The translations under genes and the position numbers were made by a program. The notes beneath the pieces are model-generated. The model saw only the letters and a program-made list of their open reading frames with translations, was not told where the DNA came from and did no database searches. Of a stretch of DNA of 38,955 bases, positions 1 through 6,256 are shown piece by piece. Origin of the DNA: a virus. Where the stretch lies: IMG/VR virus record IMGVR_UViG_3300035034_000386, positions 1 to 38,955 of that record; one strand, written 5' to 3'. Every line of letters begins with the position of its first letter. Positions within the stretch are counted from its first letter, which is position 1.

Positions 1-84
1 GAATGTGAGCATGATTGGCATTGCTTAGACAGTCATAGTGATGATATGATATGTATTAAATGTGATAAAAATGATTGGTATTAA
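1..84 (+). CDS. 3' fragment of the junction-spanning small zinc-ribbon-like gene
   Basis: This open frame has no start because the contig begins inside a gene. It is the last 27 codons plus stop of the gene that is complete at 38748-38912. It contains the cysteines of that protein (C-x5-C and C-x2-C). It is a second copy of the same locus created by the terminal overlap, not a separate gene. Confidence 0.85.
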   Translation, partial: ECEHDWHCLDSHSDDMICIKCDKNDWY

Positions 85-127
85 TATAAAAATAAAAAAT
101 TATGATACACTTAAATTTAGGAATTTA
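1..127. repeat. Terminal direct repeat, left copy (circular-contig overlap)
   Basis: Bases 1-127 are identical to bases 38829-38955. The length of 127 matches a common maximum assembler k-mer, and the repeat joins a single open reading frame cleanly across the junction (the 54-residue gene at 38748-38912). I read this as the overlap of a circular assembly and not as a biological terminal repeat. Confidence 0.95.
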
Positions 128-416
128 CGATGGAGACGTTCAATTAATTAAATTCTTTACTATTAGCGAATTATGCCAATACTTAAAAGAACTTCATAGG
201 TTTGATTGTGTTTGGCTTGCCACAGAAGATGGAGAAAAAGGAGAGATTTTAATAACTGAAAATTTACAAACTTTAGTAAGTTCTGTTAAAAACTCACATT
301 TTAATTTACTATGGAATAGTCCTCAAAACTTCTACGTGCAAGAATATAAAACATACGAAGATGCTTATAAGGTAGCTTTAGATATGAGAGAGCCAAATTC
401 AAAATGTTACAACTAA
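102..416 (+). CDS. Hypothetical protein, 104 aa
   Basis: I do not recognise this protein. It is a soluble, mixed-composition protein with an acidic middle (DGEKGE near residues 43-48) and no membrane segment or signal peptide. The ATG follows the A-rich leader typical of this genome (AAAAAATTATG) and no SD sequence. It sits between the junction-spanning zinc-ribbon gene and the DnaC-like loader gene, 19 nt upstream of the latter, so it probably belongs to the same early replication operon. Its first 26 bases are repeated at the right end of the window (38930-38955) because of the terminal overlap. Confidence 0.7.
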   Translation: MIHLNLGIYDGDVQLIKFFTISELCQYLKELHRFDCVWLATEDGEKGEILITENLQTLVSSVKNSHFNLLWNSPQNFYVQEYKTYEDAYKVALDMREPNSKCYN

Positions 417-435
417 AACAAAAATAACAAAAACT

Positions 436-1347
436 ATGGAAGATAAAAGCATTGGTAATCACAAGTACAACTCTATAATAAACAAATCTAATCTCACAGA
501 TACAGAGAAGCGACAAATCAAAAATTACGAAACAGACAGAGGATTAAGCCCAGAACAAAAGTCAAGGGTTGCTGAGTACTTTCTAAACTTAGACAAGGGC
601 AAACTAAAGATGCCAGATAAAGCAAACGTTAATTTATCCGTATTGTATAAACAGTTCCTGCCATTCTACAAGCAAGTAGAAGGCGAAGAATTTAATCCAA
701 AATTAAACGGTGGAGAGAGCAAACTACTTGTATTTACTTTACTATCCTACTTTTTTAAGCATCCTAAGTTTTACGACTCTCCACTGGTTAACAGTGAAAT
801 AACAAAGCCAGACCTAAAAAAAGGTTTACTAATGATTGGGCCAAGCGGTAACAGCAAAACGACTGTAATGATTGCAATTAAAAAAATGGTGGATAGTGCA
901 TGCGGTAATGATCTAGGCTATACACTAAACGAGAACAACAAGAGAGTGCCACTTAAGTATTACTATCCTAGCTTTTCATTTGAGACAACTCAAAGTGTAG
1001 TGCAAAGAATGGATGATATTAAGAAAGACAAGACAGAAAAAGAAAGCCTATTCTTTAGTCGCTATAAAAAAGGAACACACTACTTAGATGACTTAATGAA
1101 AGAAGGATTCTCAAAAATGTTTGGCCAGACAAATGTAGTCGGAGAAATAATTAGATATGTCTATGATAATAATAGTCGACTAATAGCCTCTATAAACCCC
1201 ATAGGTGACACCTCAGAAACTTTACTAGCATTAGGCGAACATTATGCCATAAAGAAAGAATACAACCACCAAGACGCTTATGTGTACGATAGGTTGTTTC
1301 AAATGTTTAATATAATTGAACTTAAAGGAACATCACTAAGAAAATAA
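436..1347 (+). CDS. DnaC-like helicase-loader ATPase
   Basis: This 303-residue protein is a P-loop ATPase of the DnaC/IstB-like type. The Walker A motif GPSGNSKT lies near residues 135-142. A Walker B-like YLDDL follows near residue 216, then a sensor-like stretch with LIASINPIG. The C-terminal YDRLFQMFNIIELKG near residues 283-297 is characteristic of phage DnaC-type loaders, with an Arg just after YD that could act as an arginine finger. The likely role is to load the host DnaB helicase, because no phage helicase or primase is visible. Its partner would be the DnaD-like initiator at 37724-38458, only about 1.8 kb upstream on the circular map. A terminator-like hairpin follows at 1394-1425. 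The start has the common AAAAACTATG context. Confidence 0.85.
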   Translation: MEDKSIGNHKYNSIINKSNLTDTEKRQIKNYETDRGLSPEQKSRVAEYFLNLDKGKLKMPDKANVNLSVLYKQFLPFYKQVEGEEFNPKLNGGESKLLVFTLLSYFFKHPKFYDSPLVNSEITKPDLKKGLLMIGPSGNSKTTVMIAIKKMVDSACGNDLGYTLNENNKRVPLKYYYPSFSFETTQSVVQRMDDIKKDKTEKESLFFSRYKKGTHYLDDLMKEGFSKMFGQTNVVGEIIRYVYDNNSRLIASINPIGDTSETLLALGEHYAIKKEYNHQDAYVYDRLFQMFNIIELKGTSLRK

Positions 1348-1393
1348 ATAGAACGTTTTTCTGATGTTGGCAAAACGATAGTAAAAAATAAAC

Positions 1394-1425
1394 AAACCTC
1401 GGTTAAACCAATACCAGGTTTTTTT
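1394..1425 (+). terminator. Intrinsic terminator after the helicase-loader gene
   Basis: AAACCT (1394-1399) pairs with AGGTTT (1416-1421), enclosing a smaller GGTT/AACC-type hairpin, and a run of seven T follows (1419-1425). It lies 46 nt after the loader stop codon and before the next promoter region, so it would end the replication transcript. Confidence 0.6.
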
Positions 1426-1498
1426 ATACGTTGTTATTTTTATTTTTTTTTTGAGAGTTGGCAAATTTCTTAGCAAAACACGTTATAATGCTAAAATA

Positions 1499-1555
1499 TA
1501 AGTACAAACTTAAAATAAATACGATTTTTATTATACAACACTAAGTATATACTTA
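1499..1555. promoter_or_regulatory. Two matching inverted repeats (candidate operators) upstream of the 1603 operon
   Basis: TAAGT-N4-ACTTA occurs twice: 1499-1512 (spacer ACAA) and 1542-1555 (spacer ATAT, a perfect 14-bp palindrome). The centres are 43 bp apart, close to four helical turns. The second site overlaps the -7-like box TATATTTG at 1554-1561. I infer two operator sites for a dimeric regulator. The first site also resembles the ACAAACTTAAAA string found before other genes, so it could be coincidental. Confidence 0.4.
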
Positions 1556-1561
1556 TATTTG
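1554..1561 (+). promoter_or_regulatory. -7 box of a Bacteroidetes-type promoter for the 1603-2802 genes
   Basis: TATATTTG matches the Bacteroidetes -7 consensus TAnnTTTG and sits about 40 nt before the ATG at 1603. The position 19 nt upstream reads TTAT and not TTTG, so the -33 box is poor. A promoter with a weak -33 box and an overlapping palindrome is consistent with regulated expression. The rest of the 255-nt gap 1348-1602 holds the terminator, a T-rich tract around 1441-1452 and the inverted repeats, and no gene that I can support. Confidence 0.45.
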
Positions 1562-1602
1562 TAATGTAGAAAGGAAATAACCACTACAATAAATTAAAAA
1601 AT

Positions 1603-1749
1603 ATGAAAACTTACAAAATTTTAAATAACTTAGAGGATATAGTTAAAACGATAAAAGTAAAAAATTTACAAGAAGCAAATGACATTATTTTTAATTTAAA
1701 ATATTATCACGGGCACAGTTCAGTATTCATTTTAGAAGAATTAAAATAA
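1603..1749 (+). CDS. Hypothetical small protein, 48 aa
   Basis: This is a short lysine- and asparagine-rich protein that I do not recognise. Support for its reality is positional: an A-rich leader before the ATG, a promoter-like box upstream, and a stop that overlaps the next start (TAATG at 1747-1751). That overlap suggests translational coupling. It is the first gene of a run of small genes ending in ninG. Confidence 0.55.
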   Translation: MKTYKILNNLEDIVKTIKVKNLQEANDIIFNLKYYHGHSSVFILEELK

Positions 1750-1916
1750 TGAAAAAAGAAATTAAATTTATAACTGAACCTTTTAAACATAAGGTTCAGT
1801 GTTTTTTAAAAGATAACGGTTATGACATTTATTTAAACAATCAATGTATAAAAACCTGTGCAAATAGAACAGATATACAAATGCTTTATAAAATATTAGA
1901 AAATAAAAACTCATAA
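1749..1916 (+). CDS. Hypothetical small protein, 55 aa
   Basis: This small basic protein has three cysteines (near residues 18, 33 and 37), of which CIKTC is a close pair. I do not recognise a family. It starts inside the stop of the previous gene (TAATG) and ends one base before the ATG of the next, so it is almost certainly translated as part of the same operon. Confidence 0.55.
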   Translation: MKKEIKFITEPFKHKVQCFLKDNGYDIYLNNQCIKTCANRTDIQMLYKILENKNS

Positions 1917-1917
1917 A

Positions 1918-2211
1918 ATGATTAAAGTAATAACAGAAAAATTAACGGATGGTAGTTTTATCGCTAAATGTAGTGATAAATATGGTATGGTAGTTTATGG
2001 AGAAAGAGAAATTGAAGTACGTGAGATTATGAAAAATAAAATATCATTTAGAGAACTAAAGGAAAAATTATCTATAAATAATGAAGATTTATCTATGTTT
2101 TTTAACATGAGCTATGGTGCGTATGCAAATAGTAGCGCAAAATATAGATATGAAACCGCATTATTTCGTTTCTATAATCATGTCATGCTTATTGTAAAAA
2201 AAGAAAATTAA
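1918..2211 (+). CDS. Hypothetical protein, possible helix-turn-helix, 97 aa
   Basis: The N-terminal 30 residues look like a short beta-rich segment. Residues 39-90 are predicted by eye to be helical, with a pattern resembling a small DNA-binding domain: ISFRELKEKLSINNEDLSMF followed by a SYGAYANSSAKYRYE segment. The second half resembles the helix-turn-helix of small phage regulators, but I cannot name a family. If it binds DNA, the TAAGT-N4-ACTTA sites upstream of this operon are obvious candidate targets. That link is inference only. Confidence 0.6.
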   Translation: MIKVITEKLTDGSFIAKCSDKYGMVVYGEREIEVREIMKNKISFRELKEKLSINNEDLSMFFNMSYGAYANSSAKYRYETALFRFYNHVMLIVKKEN

Positions 2212-2224
2212 ATAAATAGAAACT

Positions 2225-2641
2225 ATGAAAATAGAACCAATTATATATCAAACAACTAGAGGGCTTTATAGCTTAGAGGATAAATTAAGTATAGCTTCTT
2301 TAATAATATTTAGTTATAAGCTTGGTAATGAAAAATTTAGTCAGCTTCTTTATACTAATAATCATAAAAACTATATTGATAATTTACAATTTGAATATAA
2401 AGAATATGAAATAGACTTTTCAATAAAACTTTATGATAAACAGATAAAAGACTGTTTTATAAAAACCATTGAAAAAGTTAAAGAAAAATATGATTCTAAT
2501 GGATATTTAAAAGCACTTTTTGAAAAAGATGAATTTGCAATAGTTATTGAAGGAATTGTAAATTATAACTTTGACAAGGTGGAATTTAAAAGTATTGCTA
2601 AAAATATTAAAAGCCAATTATCATTAATTTTTGAACCATGA
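2225..2641 (+). CDS. Hypothetical protein, 138 aa
   Basis: This soluble, tyrosine- and lysine-rich protein has no motif I recognise, no membrane segment and no signal peptide. It is preceded by the usual AAACTATG context and its stop overlaps the start of the next gene in an ATGA arrangement (2638-2641). It lies in the operon of small early genes leading to ninG. Confidence 0.65.
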   Translation: MKIEPIIYQTTRGLYSLEDKLSIASLIIFSYKLGNEKFSQLLYTNNHKNYIDNLQFEYKEYEIDFSIKLYDKQIKDCFIKTIEKVKEKYDSNGYLKALFEKDEFAIVIEGIVNYNFDKVEFKSIAKNIKSQLSLIFEP

Positions 2642-2802
2642 AAATAAAACGAGCAATACAAATACTAAAAAACCACAATGAATGGAGAAGGTTTAACAGT
2701 ATTGATTTACCAAAAGAATCCGATCCTAAAATGGCTCATCCTAGAGAATTAGGCATAGCCATTGATACAGTAGTAAGTCATTTTGAAAATAAAAAACCAT
2801 GA
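2638..2802 (+). CDS. Small conserved-type phage protein, 54 aa
   Basis: The pattern AIQILKNHNEWRR followed by a PRELGIAIDTVV segment is like a small uncharacterised family often seen in early regions of phages. Its function is unknown. It overlaps the previous gene by ATGA and the following ninG gene by ATGA (2799-2802). That chain of overlaps is strong evidence that it is translated. Confidence 0.65.
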   Translation: MKIKRAIQILKNHNEWRRFNSIDLPKESDPKMAHPRELGIAIDTVVSHFENKKP

Positions 2803-3494
2803 AAGAAAAGATATGCAAAGGAAACCACAGAGTAGAACACTATGAAGGATGTGGAAAATTAGGCTATCCCTATCGGTATGACCTTTGCCATTCTTGTTTC
2901 ATCAAATGGACCCAGACTACAGAAGCAGGAGGCGAGTACATACGTAAAATAACAATACCACAAGCCAAAAAACAAGTTAAGATAGACGGCAAGAAAAAGA
3001 CTCAACAAGAAAACCTAGACTTACTTACAGCAAATCAATACCGCGCAAAGTACTTGCAATACTATATTAATGAAATTGCTAAGATGATTGACAAAGGACA
3101 GATGTGTATTTGTAATCCTAATGTAACTCCTTCAGATGCTGGTCATTTTCTGTCTGTAAAAAGTAGCGGTCATATAGCCTGCAACCTTCACAACATACAC
3201 TTTCAAAGCAGAAATTCAAATGGATTTAAAGGAGGTGAAGACCTAAAATATTACAGAGGATTGATAAGTAGATACGGCTTAAAGTATGCAGACTATTGCG
3301 AAGCATTGCGACAAAGCAAAGTAAGACAGACTAAATTAGGATATATTGAAGCATTAGACAAAGCAAAAGAGTTTCGCCTAATACTTAAGAAGAAAGATTT
3401 AGTCTATACAGCACAGCACAGAATAGAGTTACGCAACCAAGCCAATGAGTTTATAGGATTGTATGAGATAGAATTTACAAAGTTTAACGTTTGA
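2799..3494 (+). CDS. ninG: NinG-like recombination endonuclease, copy 1
   Basis: This 231-residue protein resembles lambda NinG/Rap, a structure-specific nuclease acting on branched recombination intermediates. The N-terminus has a zinc-ribbon-like cysteine set (C6, C18, C30, C33). The central DAGHFLS at about 113-119 and NLHNIHFQSRNSN at about 129-141 match the conserved His/Asn core of the family, followed by the GGEDLKYYRGLI segment. It is a paralogue of the gene at 3910-4605, with no indels between them (constant offset 1111 bp). The last codons double as the upstream box of the next promoter (TTTAACG at 3483-3489). It works logically with the annealing protein and exonuclease at 35.5-36.9 kb. 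Confidence 0.85.
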   Translation: MKEKICKGNHRVEHYEGCGKLGYPYRYDLCHSCFIKWTQTTEAGGEYIRKITIPQAKKQVKIDGKKKTQQENLDLLTANQYRAKYLQYYINEIAKMIDKGQMCICNPNVTPSDAGHFLSVKSSGHIACNLHNIHFQSRNSNGFKGGEDLKYYRGLISRYGLKYADYCEALRQSKVRQTKLGYIEALDKAKEFRLILKKKDLVYTAQHRIELRNQANEFIGLYEIEFTKFNV

Positions 3495-3528
3495 CTTGTT
3501 TGTTTATCCGTTTGTTGTAACTATATTT
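3363..3528 (+). repeat. Near-identical repeat shared by ninG copy 1 3' end and its promoter
   Basis: This 166-bp stretch matches 4474-4639 with five differences (positions 3446, 3455, 3467, 3468 and 3469), and 3363-3445 and 3470-3528 are fully identical. It covers the last 44 codons of ninG and most of the promoter. Most other parts of the two genes are clearly more diverged, with a second near-identical patch around 2925-2972. The pattern suggests recent recombination or gene conversion. Confidence 0.85.
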
Positions 3529-3529
3529 A
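3483..3529 (+). promoter_or_regulatory. Extended early promoter P1
   Basis: TTTAACG (3483-3489), nine bases, TTTG (3499-3502), nineteen bases, TATATTTA (3522-3529). This fits the Bacteroidetes TTTG / TAnnTTTG layout plus an upstream box shared by seven sites in this genome. The spacer contains TATCCGTTTGTT. The box overlaps the stop codon of ninG copy 1. It drives the gene at 3563; the leader contains GGCAACTAAGCC, which is shared in form with P3. Confidence 0.8.
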
Positions 3530-3562
3530 CACAGGCAACTAAGCCAAACTAAAATTATAACT

Positions 3563-3817
3563 ATGTCAACTTACACTATTGAAAGCAAAATTGAAAAAAT
3601 AAATGTTTATCAAAACCATAAATTTATTGGATTTAGAGACGTTACTTATTACCTTATAAATAACTATTCAAAAAAGTGGAATGATTATTTTTTAGATTTA
3701 AAAATAGCTAAAGAGTGTGCAAAGGTTATGAATGAAAAAAAGAACTACCCTAAAAGTTACGATTCTCATACAGAAAGTAGTACGGGTTTTAACATCATAA
3801 CAAAGCTTAACTATTAA
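3563..3817 (+). CDS. Hypothetical protein, 84 aa
   Basis: No recognisable family. It is tyrosine-, lysine- and asparagine-rich and looks soluble. It is the only gene transcribed from promoter P1 before the hairpin terminator at 3870-3896, so it forms a one-gene unit lying between the two ninG paralogues. The start at 3563 is chosen for its position about 33 nt after the -7 box and its ATAACTATG context. Confidence 0.65.
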   Translation: MSTYTIESKIEKINVYQNHKFIGFRDVTYYLINNYSKKWNDYFLDLKIAKECAKVMNEKKNYPKSYDSHTESSTGFNIITKLNY

Positions 3818-3869
3818 TATAAATAAGGTATAGGCGCAATAACTTCCTTTTTCAATAGAACGCAACAAA

Positions 3870-3896
3870 CCCCCAGTCAAAAGCTGGGGTATTTTT
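3870..3896 (+). terminator. Intrinsic terminator after the 3563 gene
   Basis: CCCCAG (3871-3876) pairs perfectly with CTGGGG (3884-3889) around a 7-nt loop, followed by TATTTTT. It ends the single-gene P1 transcript 13 nt before ninG copy 2. That second ninG must then be read through or have another promoter, which I do not see clearly in 3818-3909. Confidence 0.8.
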
Positions 3897-3909
3897 AAAT
3901 TTAAAAACC

Positions 3910-4605
3910 ATGAAACAAAAGATATGCAAAGGAAACTACAGAGTAGACAAGTACAAAGGATGCGGAGAGCCTAAGCATATCTTTCGTTATGGTTTATGCC
4001 AGAAGTGTTTTAGTAAGTGGGTGCACTCTACAGAAGCAGGCGGCGAGTACATACGCAAAATAACAATACCACAAGCCAAAAAAGAAGTAAGAATAAAAGA
4101 ACAAAAGCAGACTAAGGAAAAGAAGATCGACCTGCTATCAAAAGACGCTTACAGAAAACAATATCTACAGCCAGTAGTTAATGAGATAGTAAGAATAATA
4201 GACAAAGATCAAGACTGCATTGCTAATGTAGATGCGTTTGCAAGTGATGCAGGACATTTTATAAGCTCAGGTTCTAATCGACAAACAGCGTTGAACCTTC
4301 ATAACATACATTTACAATCTAGGAACTCTAACAGCTTCAAAGGTGGCGAAGATTTAAAATACTACAAGGGCCTCATTAGAAAATACGGCCAGAAATACGC
4401 AGACTTTTGTGAGACATTACGACAAAGCAAACAACGCCACGCAAAGATCGACTACATAGAAGCATTCAGCAAGGCAAAAGAGTTTCGCCTAATACTTAAG
4501 AAGAAAGATTTAGTCTATACAGCACAGCACAGAATAGAGTTACGCAACCAAGCCAACGAGTTTATCGGATTGTATGAACAAGAATTTACAAAGTTTAACG
4601 TTTGA
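3910..4605 (+). CDS. ninG: NinG-like recombination endonuclease, copy 2
   Basis: This 231-residue paralogue of the gene at 2799-3494 has the same cysteine spacing (C6, C18, C30, C33), the same DAGHF core and the same NLHNIHLQSRNSN segment. Its central part (residues about 60-130) differs markedly from copy 1, while residues 188-231 are nearly identical. Two full-length NinG homologues in one small phage genome are uncommon. Both keep the putative catalytic core, so both may be active. It begins right after a strong terminator, and promoter P2 overlaps its 3' end. Confidence 0.85.
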   Translation: MKQKICKGNYRVDKYKGCGEPKHIFRYGLCQKCFSKWVHSTEAGGEYIRKITIPQAKKEVRIKEQKQTKEKKIDLLSKDAYRKQYLQPVVNEIVRIIDKDQDCIANVDAFASDAGHFISSGSNRQTALNLHNIHLQSRNSNSFKGGEDLKYYKGLIRKYGQKYADFCETLRQSKQRHAKIDYIEAFSKAKEFRLILKKKDLVYTAQHRIELRNQANEFIGLYEQEFTKFNV

Positions 4606-4639
4606 CTTGTTTGTTTATCCGTTTGTTGTAACTATATTT
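4474..4639 (+). repeat. Near-identical repeat shared by ninG copy 2 3' end and its promoter
   Basis: Partner of 3363-3528, with five differences in 166 bp. It includes the 3' end of ninG copy 2 and nearly all of promoter P2; the identity stops at the last base of the -7 box (A in P1, G in P2). Confidence 0.85.
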
Positions 4640-4640
4640 G
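4594..4640 (+). promoter_or_regulatory. Extended early promoter P2
   Basis: TTTAACG (4594-4600), nine bases, TTTG (4610-4613), nineteen bases, TATATTTG (4633-4640). It overlaps the end of ninG copy 2 and drives the gene at 4665. The leader has TATAACTAAAA, shared with P4, P5 and P6. Confidence 0.8.
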
Positions 4641-4664
4641 CCTATAACTAAAAACATAAATATT

Positions 4665-4877
4665 ATGACAACTAACGTAAACACATCAGGAGCATCAACA
4701 CAAGACTTTAAAACTATCGACCAAATCATTAACCTAGAGACTAAAAGAAAAGTTAGCAAGGTTTTAAACGCTAAAGACTTTGGAATCTTAACCGCTTGTT
4801 TTATTGATGGTGAGTTTGTTTGTGTAAGTGATTATGATATCACAGAAGAAATTAGAAACAAATTAGAGAAGGCATAA
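4665..4877 (+). CDS. Hypothetical protein, 70 aa
   Basis: This small acidic protein (KTIDQIINLETKRKVSKVL and a DYDITEEIRNKLE tail) belongs to no family I can name. The ATG at 4665 is preferred over an upstream in-frame TTG at 4638. That TTG lies inside the -7 box of promoter P2 and could not be on the transcript. It is followed after 5 nt by the structured RNA element at 4883-4975, so it may be a single-gene unit. Confidence 0.65.
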   Translation: MTTNVNTSGASTQDFKTIDQIINLETKRKVSKVLNAKDFGILTACFIDGEFVCVSDYDITEEIRNKLEKA

Positions 4878-4882
4878 ACAGT

Positions 4883-4975
4883 AAAGGCGGAGTGTAAAAG
4901 CGTTTCTTTAGGTTTAGAAATTACTAAAGATTAAAGACGAAGACAATAGTTCAACGACATACACCGCCTTTTTAA
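4883..4975 (+). ncRNA. Structured RNA element, copy A
   Basis: An outer stem AAAGGCGG (4883-4890) pairs perfectly with CCGCCTTT (4964-4971). Inside, CTTTAG (4906-4911) pairs with CTAAAG (4924-4929) around the loop GTTTAGAAATTA, followed by a conserved single-stranded-looking ATTAAAGACGAAGA. Copy B at 7712-7790 has the same loop and flank, while the hairpin changes to CTTTGG/CCAAAG, a paired change that keeps the base pair. The outer stem ends in TTTTT, so copy A may also terminate transcription from P2. The family and function are unknown to me. Confidence 0.7.
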
Positions 4976-4983
4976 TAAAAACA

Positions 4984-5030
4984 TTTAACATCCGTAAGAT
5001 TTGTATATTTGTTTATTATAATTATATTTA
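4984..5030 (+). promoter_or_regulatory. Extended early promoter P3
   Basis: TTTAACA (4984-4990), nine bases, TTTG (5000-5003), nineteen bases, TATATTTA (5023-5030). It drives the gene at 5065 and probably the downstream run to about 7.6 kb. The leader carries GGCAATTAAGCC, the same short hairpin form as in the P1 leader. Confidence 0.8.
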
Positions 5031-5064
5031 CAAAGGCAATTAAGCCAAATTAAAATTAAATATT

Positions 5065-5367
5065 ATGAAAGTAACACTTAAAGAATTTTTTAATTTAGGA
5101 GACGGTAGACTTTCTACTAAAATTGATGACGTGTATAAAATGTTAAACTACATATTTGACGTTGAATTAATGACTCATCAATTACCAAAAGCAATTAAAC
5201 AATTAGAAGATAAAAATCCAGATTGGTTTTCAAATGCGGTTTCTATTATTAACGATATTAAAAAAAGTAATAATACAAATGACTTTAAAGAATTAATGAA
5301 GATAATAGACAATAGTTTTCCAACCTTAAAAATAGAGCTTAAAAAATATGAAAAAAAAGATTTCTAA
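5065..5367 (+). CDS. Conserved-type phage protein of unknown function, 100 aa
   Basis: The segments KEFFNLGDGRLSTKIDDVYKM and ELMTHQLPKAIKQLE resemble an uncharacterised small protein common in Bacteroidetes phages; I cannot attach a function. It is soluble and mostly helical in appearance, with an acidic/lysine-rich C-terminus. It is the first gene after promoter P3, and its 3' end overlaps the start of a frameshifted zinc-ribbon gene at 5348. Confidence 0.7.
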   Translation: MKVTLKEFFNLGDGRLSTKIDDVYKMLNYIFDVELMTHQLPKAIKQLEDKNPDWFSNAVSIINDIKKSNNTNDFKELMKIIDNSFPTLKIELKKYEKKDF

Positions 5368-5471
5368 AGAAAACTACAAAAAAACTAGAACACTGCAAAT
5401 ATTGTGGTGTAGAAGTAAAAGATAAATTAAAATTATGTGAAGCGTGTTGGCGCAAAGGCTATTTTGGATAA
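5348..5471 (+). pseudogene. Small zinc-ribbon gene interrupted by a +1 frameshift
   Basis: The ATG at 5348 opens a frame that stops early, but the frame one base along encodes a clear zinc ribbon: CKYCG, a basic linker, then CEACW, stop at 5469-5471. That second frame has no start codon of its own (TGA at 5349-5351). The two frames join sensibly if one A is skipped in the seven-A run at 5378-5384, giving about 40 residues with C-x2-C and C-x2-C. Explanations are a homopolymer assembly error, a real inactivating mutation, or slippage on the A run. Coding-like cysteine spacing favours a genuine, possibly still expressed gene. Confidence 0.6.
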
Positions 5472-5493
5472 GAATAATTAAAAAACTAAAACC

Positions 5494-5862
5494 ATGAACG
5501 ATAAACTAGAACTAATTAAAAGACTATTACTACAAGGGCAGACGCTAGAAGACATTAGAATACAAGCTAAGACTTCTTGGAGAATGATCTACAAAGTAAT
5601 AGAAGAAAACGGAATGCAAGAGTTCCGACAAGAGGTTACAAGACGTTACAAAAGCAAAAACTCACAGAGACTAAGAACACCTAGCGTAACTCAAAAAAGA
5701 AACACGACTCTAAAACAATTAGACAGAAAACTATTAGGCAATCAAGTCAAGAATCAGAAGAGACTAGATCAGAAAGTCCTAGACTTAGGATATAAGAATT
5801 GCAGCGAATACATCTCACAGCATGGAGCTATGAGCTTTCGAAATAACATATTAGCAAACTAA
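5494..5862 (+). CDS. Putative DNA-binding protein with N-terminal helix-turn-helix, 122 aa
   Basis: Residues about 5-40 (LIKRLLLQGQTLEDIRIQ, then TSWRMIYKVIEENG) have the pattern of a helix-turn-helix of the kind that reads a short DNA site. The rest is strongly basic, rich in Arg, Lys and Gln, with a C-terminal GYKNCSEYISQHG segment. I do not recognise a full-length family. It is a candidate early transcription regulator. It has the genome's usual AAAACCATG start and lies in the P3 operon. Confidence 0.6.
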   Translation: MNDKLELIKRLLLQGQTLEDIRIQAKTSWRMIYKVIEENGMQEFRQEVTRRYKSKNSQRLRTPSVTQKRNTTLKQLDRKLLGNQVKNQKRLDQKVLDLGYKNCSEYISQHGAMSFRNNILAN

Positions 5863-5875
5863 ACAATTAAAAACT

Positions 5876-6256
5876 ATGAAATTAGAATTAAAACACTTAG
5901 CACCTTATTTGCCTTATGGTTTAATGTGCCAACTAACTGACCAATCAAAAATTAAAGTAGCTAAATTATGCGGAGCTTATACAGATAATAGCTATGCTTT
6001 TTTTGATACTGTAGAAAGTGAACACGGCTACAGTAAAATTAAACCAATACTAAGACCTTTAGCTGATTTAACTTTAATAGGTGAAAAAGGAGAACATTTA
6101 TTTTTTCCATCACATCAATTAATTAAACATTTAGAAAATAATCAAGACATATTTAATTGTGATTATAACGAAATTGACTATTTAATTAGGAATCATTTTG
6201 ACGTATTCGGACTAATAGAAAAAGGACTAGCGATTGATATAAATAAACTTAAATAA
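5876..6256 (+). CDS. Conserved-type phage protein of unknown function, 126 aa
   Basis: The N-terminal LKHLAPYLPYGLMCQL and the central KIKPILRPLADLT resemble an uncharacterised protein seen repeatedly in early regions of Bacteroidetes phages and prophages. The fold looks mixed alpha/beta, with no membrane segment. Its stop codon overlaps the start of the DnaA-like gene (TAATG at 6254-6258), suggesting coupled translation and perhaps a shared role. Confidence 0.7.
   Translation: MKLELKHLAPYLPYGLMCQLTDQSKIKVAKLCGAYTDNSYAFFDTVESEHGYSKIKPILRPLADLTLIGEKGEHLFFPSHQLIKHLENNQDIFNCDYNEIDYLIRNHFDVFGLIEKGLAIDINKLK

Noticed and set aside
1-127. Genuine direct terminal repeat used for packaging
   Set aside because: The length equals a common k-mer size and the repeat lies in the middle of a gene; a circular assembly overlap explains it more simply, although read data would be needed to be certain.
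4638-4664. TTG start of the 4665 gene at 4638
   Set aside because: It falls inside the -7 box of promoter P2, upstream of where the transcript would begin.
4883-4975. tRNA or tRNA-like gene
   Set aside because: The closing stem and a GTTCAACGA string recall an acceptor stem and T loop, but the central hairpin has a 12-nt loop, there is no D arm or proper T stem, and copy B does not fit a cloverleaf either.
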